From Haliclystus octoradiatus (taxonomy: Eukaryota > Cnidaria > Staurozoa > Stauromedusae > Haliclystidae), in NCBI GenBank assembly GCA_916610825.1, contig OU744454.1, positions 7,657,422 through 7,721,421 of the forward strand: a stretch of DNA of 64,000 nucleotides, given 5' to 3'. Shown here in pieces: positions 39,001-50,709 of the stretch. How positions within the stretch are numbered: the first letter of the stretch is position 1; the number at the start of each line of letters is the position of its first letter. Below the pieces are notes generated by a model, which searched no databases, had not been told where the DNA came from, and saw nothing but the letters and a program-made list of their open reading frames with translations. A program made the translations under genes and the position numbers.

Positions 39001-39985
39001 GTAAAAATTCAAGTACTATTGCTGATGTCAAAGAAAAGTTATGTAACTGTTTTGAGATGAAAGATATGGGAGTATTGAGTTACTTCGTTGGCGTAAAAGT
39101 ATGTCAAGATACAGAGGCCGGTCGCACATGGATTGGCCAACCAGCTTATATTGATAAATGGATTGATTGGCCATCTACTTTTGATATGAGTAATTGTAAG
39201 CCAGTACGCACACCAGTTGATTGTGCAGCTAAAATAGGTCAGAAAGACATTATCCACGAATTATTATCTGTTTCTGAGAAGACAACATAACAAGCAGAGG
39301 TCGGCATGTTGCTTTACTTATCTTCTGCAACTAGACCCGGTATCAGTTTTGCTGTTGGCAATGCTGCGAAGTTTAGTTCAAATCCAACAAAACAAAGTTG
39401 GATTGCTGTAAAAAGAATATTACGTTATTTAAAAGGAACGGCTAATCTAGGAATAGAATATTTACGTGACGGTAATGACAATAAGGATGTTATTGGTTAT
39501 TCGGATTCTGATTGGGCTGGAGATAATGGGGATAGAAAATCTACGTCAGGCTATTTATTTTAACTAGCATTTGGGGCTGTTACATGGCGCAGTAAGAAGC
39601 AAACAAGCGTAGCGTTATCGACTGCCGAAGCTGAATATATAGCACTGTCTGCTGCCTCACAGGAAGCCGTATGGCTAAGGCAATTATGCAATGATTTTAC
39701 ATCTAACCTTATTAGTCCTATTATTATAAATGAAGACAATCAATCTGCAATTGCAATCGCCAAAAATCCGCAATTTCATGGCCGTACAAAACATATTGAT
39801 ATAAAATATCACTTCATTAGAGATCAATGTCAAAAGCAATTAATTGAATTGAAATACTGTCCAACTACTGAAATGGTAGCTGACATATTAACTAAGGGAC
39901 TACAAAGAGATCAGTTTGTCAAGTTATTTAAATTAGCTGGACTTACACTGAGAAGGAGTGTTGAACAATACAGATGTTATATTAT
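36083..39985 (+). pseudogene. Copia gag-pol polyprotein, broken
   Basis: Gag starts at 36083 (MDSPPEKYT) with the UBN2-type WKVQCSMALM region and continues in another frame from ~36500 to a CX2CX4HX4C zinc knuckle (CHKCKNLGHKQRYC). Protease follows (WIVDSGATAHM), then GAG-pre-integrase (WHKRF.HLNLRYL). Integrase has D, D and E landmarks (HSDVCGPL, IRSDNRGEY, PEQNGVAERKNRT). Reverse transcriptase starts at YKARLVAQGYTQK with HQMDVKTAFLNG and LNRSIYGLKQSPR, and RNase H has GYSDSDWAGD and STAEAEYIALS. In-frame stops occur near 37126, 37387, 37504, 37706, 38171, 39288 and 39561. The gag frameshift equals one missing T in a TTTT run near 36487. The RT lacks its YVDD block: DPCLYRSTED passes directly to VKEKL...FEMKDMG. 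Confidence 0.88.
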
Positions 39986-40035
39986 ATAAGTAATTAAACG
40001 GTTGCGTGGTTATACACACGTCCTCTTTATAGTTC
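39950..40035 (+). repeat. Polypurine tract and truncated 3' LTR of Copia element
   Basis: GAGAAGGAG (39950-39958) precedes TGTTGAACAATACAG at 39959. The match to the 5' LTR continues to CTTTATAGTTC (40035) and then ends abruptly about 100 bp before the expected end. Confidence 0.8.
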
Positions 40036-40039
40036 AGAT

Positions 40040-40111
40040 GACCGCGTAGCTCAAAGGCTAGAGCACTGGACCGGACATTCAGAGATCGTGGGTTCGACTC
40101 CCACGCACGGA
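40040..40111 (+). tRNA. tRNA-like sequence (tRNA pseudogene or SINE head)
   Basis: A good A box (TAGCTCAAAGG, 40047-40057) and a perfect B box (GGTTCGACTCC, 40091-40101) are present. The D arm (GCTC/GAGC), anticodon stem (CTGGA/TTCAG) and T stem (GTGGG/CCCAC) all fold. The acceptor stem does not pair, and position 33 is C instead of U. I therefore judge it not a working tRNA; the loop would give GGA at 34-36 if taken literally. It starts four bases after the Copia 3' LTR breaks off. A tRNA-derived SINE is an alternative, but I saw no poly-A or simple-repeat tail. Confidence 0.45.
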
Positions 40112-40781
40112 CATGCTTTTCTGCTTCACAACAACTTCCTAGATTCTAACACATATCCCATTCATTCAAGCTAAGTTCGCTATTAGTGCGCTTGGTATAA
40201 TACAATTGAGCTCCCCATTGAAACACTTCTCCGGAACAATTATTGCTCTTTCTCATTCAAACCAACACATCAAGAAAGTGATTTATGAAACGTTTTACAA
40301 CTTCTCTCATTCAATGTTATTCTTTCTTATCATCACAAGACACATGTTATATATATATTCAAGATAACCTCTCGATCACCATCGCAAGTACAGCTTCTCT
40401 TACTATACATCCTATTTTTATTGAGGTTTCTCTTGTATCAATCTATTACAATAATACATTTAATTGTTCTGTACTGAACGACGATTGGAAGCAAGCTTAT
40501 ATACATTGACACAGCTGTGTCGCAAATGTTACATCATAGCTGTACAATTTAGATATGCTTTATTAAAAGAGAAATACTATTGGCAATTTTTATACATAAA
40601 TATCGACTACGTCACGAAAGCTATTATTGAGAATCTCAATTTGAGCTTTCAATACAATACACTACACTACAAATACTATTACAATGATACTCATGATGTA
40701 CTTATTTACTAGGAGAATTCTTTTCTGCAATCCAACCTCCAATTCATTTAAGCACATAAGCATATTATAATTTTATTTTAG

Positions 40782-41056
40782 GGTATGAATTCTGTTATGA
40801 AAGAGTTGAATTCAAGGGATTTGAAATTCTCACTAATCAATCAATCTCTGTTAAAGTGCGCTCATTAACAGAATGTTGTTTGCTTTGCAAACAAATGCTA
40901 TCCTCGTGCAAATCCCTTGCATACGAAATCAACGAACATGTCAATGGAAAATCAAACGTATGCTACATGTATGACGTCACTAACGAGGAGAATGTTGACA
41001 AAAACAATATTACAGCAAAGAACGCCGTCAGCCATTATGATATCAGATGCTTTTGA
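40782..41056 (+). CDS. Exon 3 (terminal) of DNRLRE-PAN secreted protein: PAN/Apple domain
   Basis: The exon begins after TTTTATTTTAG. Two bases complete the phase-1 codon left by exon 2, then 91 codons run to TGA at 41056. The peptide has the PAN/Apple cysteine pattern: YEFCYERVEFKGFEI, SLTECCLLCKQMLSSCKSLAYE, NVCYMYDVT and SHYDIRCF. The ECCxxC and C..C pairs, and the first and last Cys that clamp the domain, are all visible. PAN domains bind proteins or sugars outside the cell. With exons 1 and 2 the predicted product is about 262 residues: signal peptide, DNRLRE-like domain, PAN domain, and no transmembrane segment, so a secreted protein. The paralogous PAN exon lies at 48319-48033 on the other strand. 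Confidence 0.7.
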
Positions 41057-41088
41057 TCTATGTCATTAACATTTTAGATGCTTGCTGA

Positions 41089-41094
41089 AATAAA
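41089..41094 (+). terminator. Candidate polyadenylation signal of the DNRLRE-PAN gene
   Basis: AATAAA lies 33 bases after the stop codon of the terminal PAN exon, on the same strand. Confidence 0.5.
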
Positions 41095-41099
41095 TTATT

Positions 41100-44000
41100 T
41101 GTAGGAAAAATAGCTGGTAGACTTCAAGAAAGACTTTACGTATATATCCCATTCGGTGTGTAACTTATTATAGTTATTATTAATTTCATAAGACAAAATG
41201 AGCAAGTAATGATACAGAGGAATACGTCCTTTCACTGTTAACGCTGATACTTATTACTGACTTGACATTGCTTATCGTTGTACAATATGTACAGTTTTGA
41301 TTGATGTTACAGTTCAGTATATGCATCGAAGCTATTAAAATGTCATGGGGTGCTGAATAAATATTTACCTTGCAATATTAATTAATTAATCAGTTCTTGC
41401 TTATTAAATTCGTAAGAATGACGTCATTGAAAAACATGGGATTTTACAGCGTTTCGTCATATTATGTCTTCATTGAATCATCAGTAGTTGTATTTTACAA
41501 TTTTCTTTGTTAAAACTCAAACTTTATATAATTGTGTGGTTTTTTGTAATAATATTTCTGATGATGTCAAAAAGATACAATATGGCAAAGCTTGATGAAG
41601 TCCCATGTTTTATTATATTGCTGTTAGTTGCTGTAACATTAATTAGCCTATTAGCAATTTTAATGCTGTTTTTTATGCCTTAAGCTTATAAAAGTGATGT
41701 CTTCGCGTTCAAGATGTAAATTAATTTAATAGTTGGTCCATTAGTTGAAGTTGTATGTACGTGAAATTGGTTATATTTCCATGAAGATCATGATGGCATC
41801 GAGTTTTTTTCTAGTTATTTATCGGGAAAGCAAATTAAGGGACGTTGAACTTGAGGAAAACCCACCGGAGTAGATTATTCCTCGATTAACCTCTACTTGT
41901 GAAATTTCTAATACCCTGAGAAAAACTTAATCACTGAGAAGTGTGAAATATCTTGCAAATGTTGATGAATAAAAACAAACTTAAATAAGTCCTGAACATA
42001 CACACATGATGAACAAAACACAATGACATAATTCCGAAAATAATGCAAAGAGATGCCAATTACATTACCCCGTAAAGAACAATATAATATTAGAGTCTTT
42101 CAAACCTACAAAATATCAACTCACGATGATGATAACCCTGTATACTTGCAAGCTAAACATATCATAAATAGAAGTAAATTAAACAATTCATCGAAGTGTT
42201 CAAGAACGGCAAGACCCCAATTCTCTAAAATTGTTCTTAACTAATGTACAATCGCTGGACATTGATACACTAGCACATCTGCAGAACTATGTAGGGAAGT
42301 CGCAATGACAAAAATGTACAACACAGAGTGACTGCATTTATTACAAAACTAGCTGCAAAATCAGAAATGGTAAACTCAAAATAAAATCTCAAAATTACAG
42401 CATTGCTTGCAGAATTATTTCGAATAAAAGACAATTTATATTTTATTCTTATCAGGTTTACACTGTCTGGTAATGAAATACGGTTGTTAAATTGTTATTG
42501 ATCAGTATAACAACTCATAGAACCCTCTAATCTACCGATTTAAACAATTTATTGAAAATGTAATGTTAAATTTCTAAATGCTTATAAATATCATCCTTCT
42601 CAAACGTTTTCTCTATGGACTTCGTGTATTAATTAAGAGAGGCAATACCCGTCCTCTTCCCAATATTTTATTAAACTTTTTTCTTGAAAATTATTACCCA
42701 GCTACTAACAGTAACAACGAAATCGATAATTCCATCCATATCTCCAAATCTGAGTCTTTTTGGACAAGTCTAAATTGTGGATGTTCATTGGGCAATGTGT
42801 TTTTTACTATGAACAATTGGAAGACGAATAAAGTATAAGAAGTAAGTTTCATCGTACAAGTGTCCCTTTAAACAATAATAATAACAATATGCATCTTTAT
42901 AGTTCCATTTCCTAGATAAAATGTAATACAATTGTACCTGTGGCATACATTGTAATGCATGCATAAAGGCATGAGGTATGCATCTTTCCACAGCAAAAGC
43001 ATACATGTTAAAGTGTGTGTAAAGATTTTCAAAACAATTGCTTGTAATTCGTTTTCGAAATTCATTGAAAGTCCATTACCAAGCATGAGTAACCAGAATT
43101 TTTTCAAGAAGATTATTGATGTAGCAATTTTGTGAATCATCAAGGTCGTCTTGGATTGGTATAAGAGTACGAGCAGAATTCCCTAGAAACAATAATGCAA
43201 CAAAGTTCAAACATATTTTGTCTTCACATGCTAAATAAATCATTGAATATATATAGAATTGGTTGTTTCAAGTATGGATTTATGAAGGTACAGCTCATTC
43301 GTGTAGAAATAACAACAGCAAAAATAAAATATGATAGCAATGCTAATATTTTCAACATCCATTCCTCCAAGAATTGGAATCAGAAGGTTTATTCACCACC
43401 TAAGACACAAATTTTGCTTCCAAACGATTATGGGTAATTTTCGGGCAACAAATTTGTCAGCTTCAAGGCGCGGGTGTGGTGTTAGTGCATTTTCTTACTG
43501 TTCTCTATGCTTTTGATTCATATGTCCTTGTGTCCTTTGGACTTGTGTCAGCGGGACTTGTGTCCTTTGAGAGCCGTTGTCCAGAATCCTGCACAACCAC
43601 AACGGTATTTTGTTTGATCCTATTGTTTCATAAATGTTAACGTGAACATACGGCGGAAAAAGACGGGGCACCCAATACATGCATGTGGTACTCTGATGGC
43701 GTTTTAGGTAATTTTAGCTTGGAATTAGAAATGTTTACAAACGTTTAGAATATTCAATTTTATTCAAATCTTCCAGAGTATGACAAATAATTTTTTTCAA
43801 AAGCTGTAGACTGGTCTCTCGTTAGACATATCATATGACAAATGACCAGAAGAAAATATTAACTATATTCAGAAATCACTACTTCACGAGGTTTTCAGGA
43901 ACGGGAATTGGATCATTATTTGATATCAATTAAAGAAATGCCGGAATCAATTGACTAGGAAACATCTCCATTGAAAACAGCTACGACATCGTCAAGTTGA

Positions 44001-45590
44001 TCATCGGAAGAGGGTTCATCGTTTAGTTTATGCTTGCCGTCTATTTGTTTGTTATGTTTAATATTGTAACAGTTTACATTACTTTTGTTTTACCATGTCT
44101 TGCTCTACATGTAAATAATCACTGTAATATGTAGTCTCTCTCTTTATAAATCAACCTTTCGATGGGTAATCAATATGTAATACATGTAATCTTTCAGAAC
44201 TCTACACAGGCTCAAGCCTCGATAGCTTCGCGAATTTCAGACGCTATATTTCTGAAATGATGAGAGAATGATTTCACGTATGACTCTGACTCATATTCAC
44301 TCAAATTCACTCATTGACTAAAATTCACGTTTCATAATTCTTATTCTCCTAACAAATCCTTAATTATGATGGTAAGTAGCTCATTTTGTGCAATTGTTTC
44401 TCGAAGTTCCAGGATGGGGATCACATCAACACCAGCAGACGCAAGGGATTTCGCAGTAAATAGAAAAGAACATAATTCATCATTAGCAACAGGAGAGGTG
44501 TTATGATTGGACATATGAGGAGGGGAGAAGTTAGGACGAAGTTGCTAATTTAATTAGCGATACTAGACAAGATTGGGGATTACATAAATAATAAAGATAG
44601 GTCGGAATTATACTGTTTTCCTGAAAAAAATCATAACCTTCAACTAGTAAGGGTGATGGGTTCGTAAGACGCTTTACTTCTTTCAATGCTATACAATACT
44701 TATTATTATTACTAGTCGCTTTTACAGCTGAACCTATTGCGTTTAATGCACGCTCGATAAGGATATTTTAACAATATAATGCGAAAGGCTGACATTATGT
44801 ACAGCAAGAGAACAATTTTGTAGTTGCTTTTTTAACTTAATTTATCTCTTACCCATGTGATCATTGCGTCACTGTCTCAAGAGACACGTGACCATTTTCC
44901 TTTTTATCCGCGGCAAACCGGTCTTGGCTACTTTGATGATTGGGGACTGATTGAAGAATGGATAAACCGTCTTACGGGGCCCTCCAGCAAGAGATTTCCC
45001 AAGACAGTTGCAGAATTCTACTGGTGTATGCTAACAAACTAACTAGATAACTGATTGTTATTTCAAGCAGAATTATCAAATATTTTTGTTTAATTGTTTT
45101 TCTATATAGTAATCAGAAAGTTTTATCACCCCAAGGTCCAGTACTGGACCTACACTAATTGCGATTAGATTGGTAAATGGCGATCATGATGGATGAAAAA
45201 TACAATTAAATACGATTAGTTAACTATTCGGTAAAGACAAAACAAAATAGCGAGACTGTATACTTCGTGTTGAATTTTTTCTTACTAAAGAAGACTCATT
45301 AAAATCATGTACAACAGGTATATATTATTGAATATTGGACTTACATGAATGCGAGACATTAGTAAAATAAAGCTAATTAGGGATATCCTACCGTAAAATA
45401 ATTTAAATTAAATAATGTAACACCAGATTAATCGAGTAATATTGATAATAGATTGATAAATGGCAATATTTATTAATGAGCAATACGATGAAATTCTGCA
45501 TGATATTGAGTTCTCCAATTGGGTAATTATATTGGTTCAGTGGTTCAATAACTTTTCCATGTCGATCTAATGTAATAAATTGAGAGGTTC
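41100..45590. other. Intergenic, no confident gene; one short unexplained open frame
   Basis: Short frames occur but most are motif-free. The frame at 44857-45042 (plus, 61 codons) looks more protein-like than its neighbours (GYFDDWGLIEEWINRL, PKTVAEFYW) but I recognise no family and see no clear splice context. A run of GTCCTTTG-type words at 43525-43580 is a short degenerate tandem repeat. Confidence 0.45.
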
Positions 45591-45596
45591 TTAATT

Positions 45597-46205
45597 TCGA
45601 CTTCATTATACTTAGTAGCGACAAATAAAACACACGATAATCTGCAACGGTTTCGATTTATTCTTAAATCATCGTCAGGCAAGTGAAAGAGAGAGAGAAC
45701 AGGTTTTACATCGTATTTATAGTTAGAAATTATTTACATGATCTATTGAAATTTGGGGCTCTATATACGACTATAACACACTAAACAATACATGAAACAT
45801 TATGACGGAAGGGATGGTCTGAAGCGGTACTAATTACGGATACAATACAAAATAAATATGAAATAGTAATTACTGTTATACAAAGAAAACAATGAAACAA
45901 AGAATAGAAAGTAAAATGTTCTATCAGAATGGTCATAGATATTTTAAATTTTATTGTCCAGCAGGTGTTGATAATGAAAATATTGCCGACCTGAGTGACC
46001 GACATAACTATAATCCAATAGTCACACAAAATATCATCAACGTTAAGGCATGAAAACAAGTAAATTAGGTATCGCTCCCAATCTTTAAGTTCAATTTCGT
46101 ATCTATTCATTGCATCCACATGCCTGACGATGATTTAAGAATAAATCGAAACCGTTGCAGATTATCGTGTGTTTTATTTGTTGCTACTAAGTATAATGAA
46201 GATCT
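45597..46205. mobile_element. Inverted-repeat element with ~85-bp arms, PLE-terminus-like
   Basis: Arms at about 45597-45684 (minus) and 46122-46205 (plus) are near-identical inverted copies around 437 bp of non-coding sequence. Each arm contains CCTGACGATGATTTAAG, then a stem formed by GATTTA and TAAATC, then CGAAACCG. That is the kind of sequence found at PLE ends. It has no coding capacity, so it is a non-autonomous or deletion derivative. Two frames inside it (45633-45403 and 46119-45781, minus) are probably chance. Confidence 0.6.
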
Positions 46206-46774
46206 AATGTAAATTATCATAAATTATATAACTTCAGACTTGTATACATTGTAATGTTGTACCATTACTTAATGTTTGTTTGAACTGATTTATCCTACTG
46301 AGTTCAAGGATTCCTAAACTGCTTCTTTGATAGCGTTCTTTCGTGATAATAAAACCTCAATTTTGCAATTACCGAGAATCAGTTGATAAATAATTATTGA
46401 TTCTTGTTAACATGCAATATAATGTAATATAACAAATATAAAATGTAACAAATCACAGTAACATATATTAAAACAGTATCGTTAATTCAAATAAATTTTC
46501 CTCCTTTTTTATCATGATGTACATACGACAATTACTTAAACAAATTAATTTAAATTCAATAAGTTGTTGTTTACCCAAAAATTCTATGTGTTGACAAAAG
46601 ATTTATCTGTGTAACTGAAAATTTCATCGATGTTTTGCAAAATTGATTTTGCAGAGTCTTAAAGTTTTCTGTTTAGCCCAAAATGTATCTGTGTATAGTC
46701 GTTCTCTTAATCAATACTGTCCAGGAAAACATTTAACATTAAACTGGTACAAAAAAAATGACAGTTGAAGGTTA
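46206..46774. other. No gene recognised
   Basis: AT-rich spacer between two inverted-repeat elements; nothing supportable. Confidence 0.4.
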
Positions 46775-47249
46775 AATTGCATTCTCAATTTTATTGTTGT
46801 AATGGGTAAAAAAATCATAAGTTCGAAATTTGGGTTCAAAAAAATATTGAGAGATGAGCGCTCTATGCCGCTCTAAATTAATACACAAAGTCAAGGGGAT
46901 TGCGCTCGAAAAAAAACAAACAAAATTACATATCAGGAAGGTATTTTTGAATAGATTCAAATGCATCACTTTGAAACACAAATTTTCTGTGCAGGTTCTC
47001 ATCCAATAGACTTTTAAATGCCACAGTAATATTTTTGAGATTGTTAACTTCATAGACATAAAGGATTATTCAAAAATATCTTCTTGATGTTTAATTATAT
47101 TGTTTTTGCAATTTTTGAGCGTTTTCCCCAATGACTTTGTGTATTAATTTGGAGAGGTATTTAGCGGCCATTTCTCAACAGTTTTTGAACTCAAGTTTTT
47201 CCGTTATGATTTTCTTACCAATAAGAACAATAAAAACAAGAATGCAATT
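46775..47249. mobile_element. Imperfect inverted repeat, ~138-bp arms (MITE-like)
   Basis: 46775-46912 and 47110-47249 are inverted relatives. Both contain GAGCG, then a CTTTGTGTATTAATTT-like word, then AGAATGCAATT. Translating either arm outward gives the related peptide words TLCINLER and ISQ, which could mean an old coding fragment was captured, or simply reflect the repeat itself. Roughly 80% similar by eye. No target duplication was identified. Confidence 0.5.
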
Positions 47250-47284
47250 CAAATTTCAAACCTTTATTTTTTTAACCAATCTAA

Positions 47285-47640
47285 TTAACACGTTCATAAT
47301 TTATGATATGATTACGCTTTTAAAGAAGAGTGGAAGGTTGTTTTTTATTTCTTTTCTTTTTTTACTCTTTTTTTTTACAATGATGTACAATACAAATGGA
47401 ATCAGTTACAGTTCAGGAAAAACTTTAACGTGTTCATAATTTATGATATGATTACGTTTTTCAAGATGAATGCAAGGCTATTTTTTATTTTTTTTTTCAT
47501 TCTTTTATTATCAACAATGATGTGCAATACAAATGGAATCATTCACAGTTCAGGAAAAACTTTGATGTGTTCATAATTTTTGATATGGTTACGTTTTAAA
47601 GATGTGAGCAAGGCTCCTTTTTACAATACAAATGATTAAG
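47285..47640 (+). repeat. ~137-141-bp tandem repeat, about 2.5 copies
   Basis: The phrase GTTCATAATTTATGATATG, followed by TTACG, recurs at about 47289, 47430 and 47567. Each copy also carries a T-rich tract, an ACAATGATGTACAATACAAA-like word and CAGTTCAGGAAAAACTTT. The third copy is truncated. Confidence 0.8.
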
Positions 47641-48032
47641 ATTTTTTTTTATTTCTTTTCTCTTTTTTGTTCTGCTTTTATTCCTTTTGTTTTACAATTA
47701 CTTGCGATACGAATTGTTATTATAAATACTTTAATCTATTTCTTCATTAGTAATTTTATCTTTGAAAAAATCTCGTCGGGAACTAAATCACAATGTCGAG
47801 TTTAGGGAAATATACATTTAATTAATGCAGCCAATTCATCCTTAGCTTAAAGCAGTTGTAAATTTGGAAGTGTGATAATTACTTCTATCAATAAAATGGT
47901 TATTTATAACTTGAAATTAGGTAATTAAAGATACGATTAGAAGCTTGATTGATTAATATTAATATTGTTGCAAAGTGTATATGTTATCTAAATACTAAGC
48001 ATGAATTATTTGACGGTTCAGAAAAGCATTAA
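47641..48032. other. 3' flank of the TSP1-PAN gene
   Basis: T-rich sequence without a recognisable gene. I found no clear AATAAA on the minus strand close after the stop at 48033. Confidence 0.4.
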
Positions 48033-48319
48033 TTATGTAGTCTTCGTAACAATGTAGTGACTGTAGGTGCTGTTGAATGTGTGGAAATTTCCATTATAGC
48101 ATTCTTGCATAGTAATATTGTAGAAGATACAAGAGAAGGGCATTGCAGAGGTTACATCATTCTTTCTGACTCCAAAGGATTGACAGTCATTTCCAATTAA
48201 TCCACACATCTTGCAGCATTCGTACGAATGTAATACTTCGTATTCCAATGTAGTGTGGTCATTGATCATAAATCCTTTCAGTTGAAGAGTTGTGGCGCAT
48301 TGTAGTACTTGGCTGGAAT
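48033..48319 (-). CDS. Terminal PAN/Apple exon of TSP1-PAN gene
   Basis: On the minus strand the exon begins at 48319 after ATTCCTATAG with two bases completing a phase-1 codon. It runs 94 codons to the stop at 48033. The peptide has the PAN pattern: LQCATTLQLKGFMI, SYECCKMCGLIGNDCQSFGV, FSCIFYNIT, ECYNGNFH and SHYIV. It lines up with the PAN exon at 40782-41056 over the words LKGF/FKGF, ECCxxC, C.S(F/L) and SHY, so the two are paralogous, although this one lacks the final Cys. The upstream TSP1 exon (53080-52922) ends in phase 1 as required. The first exon of this gene was not found, so the full domain set and localisation are unknown, but these modules are extracellular. Confidence 0.65.
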
Positions 48320-48339
48320 CTATAGGAATGAAGAACATT

Positions 48340-50700
48340 TATCACTACAACTTTCCACGTGGATTTCAGAAATTTCCAGGCAAATTTCTGAAATTCATAT
48401 GGAACTGTTTGAAATTGAATTTGAAAAGATGTAGTCACATCAATTCGTTGCATCTTCTGGTTTAATGTCTTTTTCATTTCCAATTAAAGAAAGACTTCCT
48501 TCATAGAAAATGAGTAAGACAATTCAGTTGTAGAACTCAACAATTTTTTATAATAGTGTTATAGCTATTTAAGTTGCTGATTCCCGTGCTGGAATCATTC
48601 AAGCCAAAGCAACTTTGACATCATGTTCAAGAGAAACATTACCAATCTAATGTAAATAATAATTGAATTATGTTATCATGGATGATATATATTTCAATAT
48701 ACTAGAATTCAAAGTGTTCTTCTCCTTTGGGGTGTATATTTATTTGGTCATAATGGCATTTTGAAAGACAAAACCGAATGCCCTAAAGAACCAACAAAAA
48801 ACTTGAATTACAATACAGCCGAAATTGGAGTCGAAACAATCAAAATCAAATCATCTATATTTATACATGTTTTACATATTTCATTTTTCTTCGGATATTC
48901 TGAAACTAAAATAATGGACGCATCAAAATTGTTTTTTAAAAATTGGATAGGCATCAAATTAGAAAGTGGTTCTAAGGTATATATATGGCAGAAATTTGAC
49001 GAATACGTGAATATTTATATGTAAATTTAAACTCGTTTGAAAATAGTAAAAGTATGATTTTTTTACAGAGTGGCTACTGTACGGAATCCATGTTTTTAGG
49101 TTGTCTGATACGAAAACCAAGAGAGGAATATTTGACCTCGGCTTGCACGGTATTGGTCCAATCTCTGATAACAGCACTAATGATTGGCGTCATGAAGATT
49201 CGGCAAATAAACTCATAAACGCTCAAAAAATATTAAACACTTAAGCAAATAGCCGGATGAAAAAGAGCTACCAGCCTACCTGGTTTTTGGTGAAGTAATA
49301 AATATTAATAATAAAAAATACAGACAATTAATATGGCTGCTATGCACTAAACCTTTATTGTAAATAGCAACATAAATGATTTATATTAATTGTGTCAATC
49401 AGGGTTGTTTAAAGTCTACAACAGAAAATTATTTACATTTTTTGGATTTACCATTTTACCACAAACTGTGTAGTTTTTCATCGGAAAAATTGTTTAGTTC
49501 GCAAGTATTATAGAGTGTGTGAATGTGATGATCGAATGAAATTTCTGGCACTAACTGATAGTACTTCTGCTAGGGATTGAGCCAATGACCCTTCTTGTTG
49601 AGAAATCCCTATCCATCACAAAAGACACTATATAGGTAGACTACTTGTTATTTTATTAGCTCGCGTGGATGGAAAAAACGATCAATTAACATGTACATCC
49701 GTGATCTATATACAAACAGAGATTCGTGCGTGCATGTGCGTATGTTTGTATGTGTTTTTTTTCACGCATCTATAAATCTATGAAATGTGACAAACTATAG
49801 CTTAAAATGATCGTCGTATTCAAAACAGCGAGCTGCGCTGATAATTTATCCTAGATTTTTATTGCATGAAGAGATAGCAACGATTATTTACAAAAAATTG
49901 GATATTTACAACGCCAGTGTCGTTCTTTTTGTCAAGTAGGTGTCCCTTTCTTTGTTGTCATGGTGTTCCGACGATCGGCCCAGCTGCTACTGTTTTAATG
50001 TAAACAGGTTTAGAATGACAAGGTTGTATCAAGTAATTATATAAATGCCCACGGAAATAATTAAAATTTTAATTTAAATATTTCGATATGCTTTAGAAAT
50101 TGCATAACTATGGGGACATATTTTTATACAAGAAGGAAATTTTATAGGAATATATTCTGCTGAATCATTCATAAAATAGCACTATAAATGTTTATCTATC
50201 GTAAAAATATTTTCAGATTGCATTCAGGCTACAAATGGTTAGTACCGGTGCCGCCCAGTGGTCAATTGACGAGCAACTAATTGTGATCTGATTGACTTAT
50301 CAAAATAGAGTAGAAGCCAAGAGAATCTCGCTTGATATCAGTCCTTTTCAGCTTCAGATTAGTACTTATTACTTATATAGGACTGCTTTGCTTCTTTATT
50401 ACAATTTTGAAAAAACATTTGCGTTAATAAACTCAATTTCCCGAACCCGCGAATAATTTGATGATGATTATTCTACAAGGATGTTATGATAAACTAAGCT
50501 ACTTAAAGAATCCAATTCAAATATGTTGAATCTGATTCGCCTATCATTATCTTATTAATCTCGGATCGCTATGAAATTATTTCTTGACGATAATGAAATG
50601 AAGAAATTGCAAGTATATCAAAGACATTATGAAATTCAGTTTTATAACTTATGGTCAGCTATATGTAGCATGCTCAAGGGTTATCCATGGGTATGCAGTA
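48340..50700. other. Intron of the TSP1-PAN gene, left part
   Basis: No additional exon or recognisable element was found. Frames at 48761-49024 and 49177-48959 are motif-free. Confidence 0.4.
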
Positions 50701-50709
50701 AATCTGTAG

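Larger units (their letters stand above)
35795..40035 (+). mobile_element. Ty1/Copia element (GalEa-like), decayed, 3' LTR truncated
   Basis: A complete Copia layout can be followed: 5' LTR, initiator-Met PBS, gag, protease, integrase, reverse transcriptase, RNase H, polypurine tract and the start of the 3' LTR. The order IN before RT identifies Copia. The short LTR and the half-tRNA PBS suggest the GalEa/Drosophila-copia style found in marine invertebrates and tunicates. It sits in intron 2 of the DNRLRE-PAN gene in the same orientation. The 3' LTR stops after 77 bp, so no target duplication can be read. The two LTR pieces differ by at least one indel and one substitution. Confidence 0.88.

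Noticed and set aside
40040..40111. Functional tRNA-Ser(GGA)
   Set aside because: Arms fold, but the acceptor stem does not pair and U33 is absent, so I kept it only as tRNA-like.
46122..46160. Sixth hammerhead ribozyme
   Set aside because: Core halves and stem II are suggestive, but I could not close stem III or stem I with credible base pairs.
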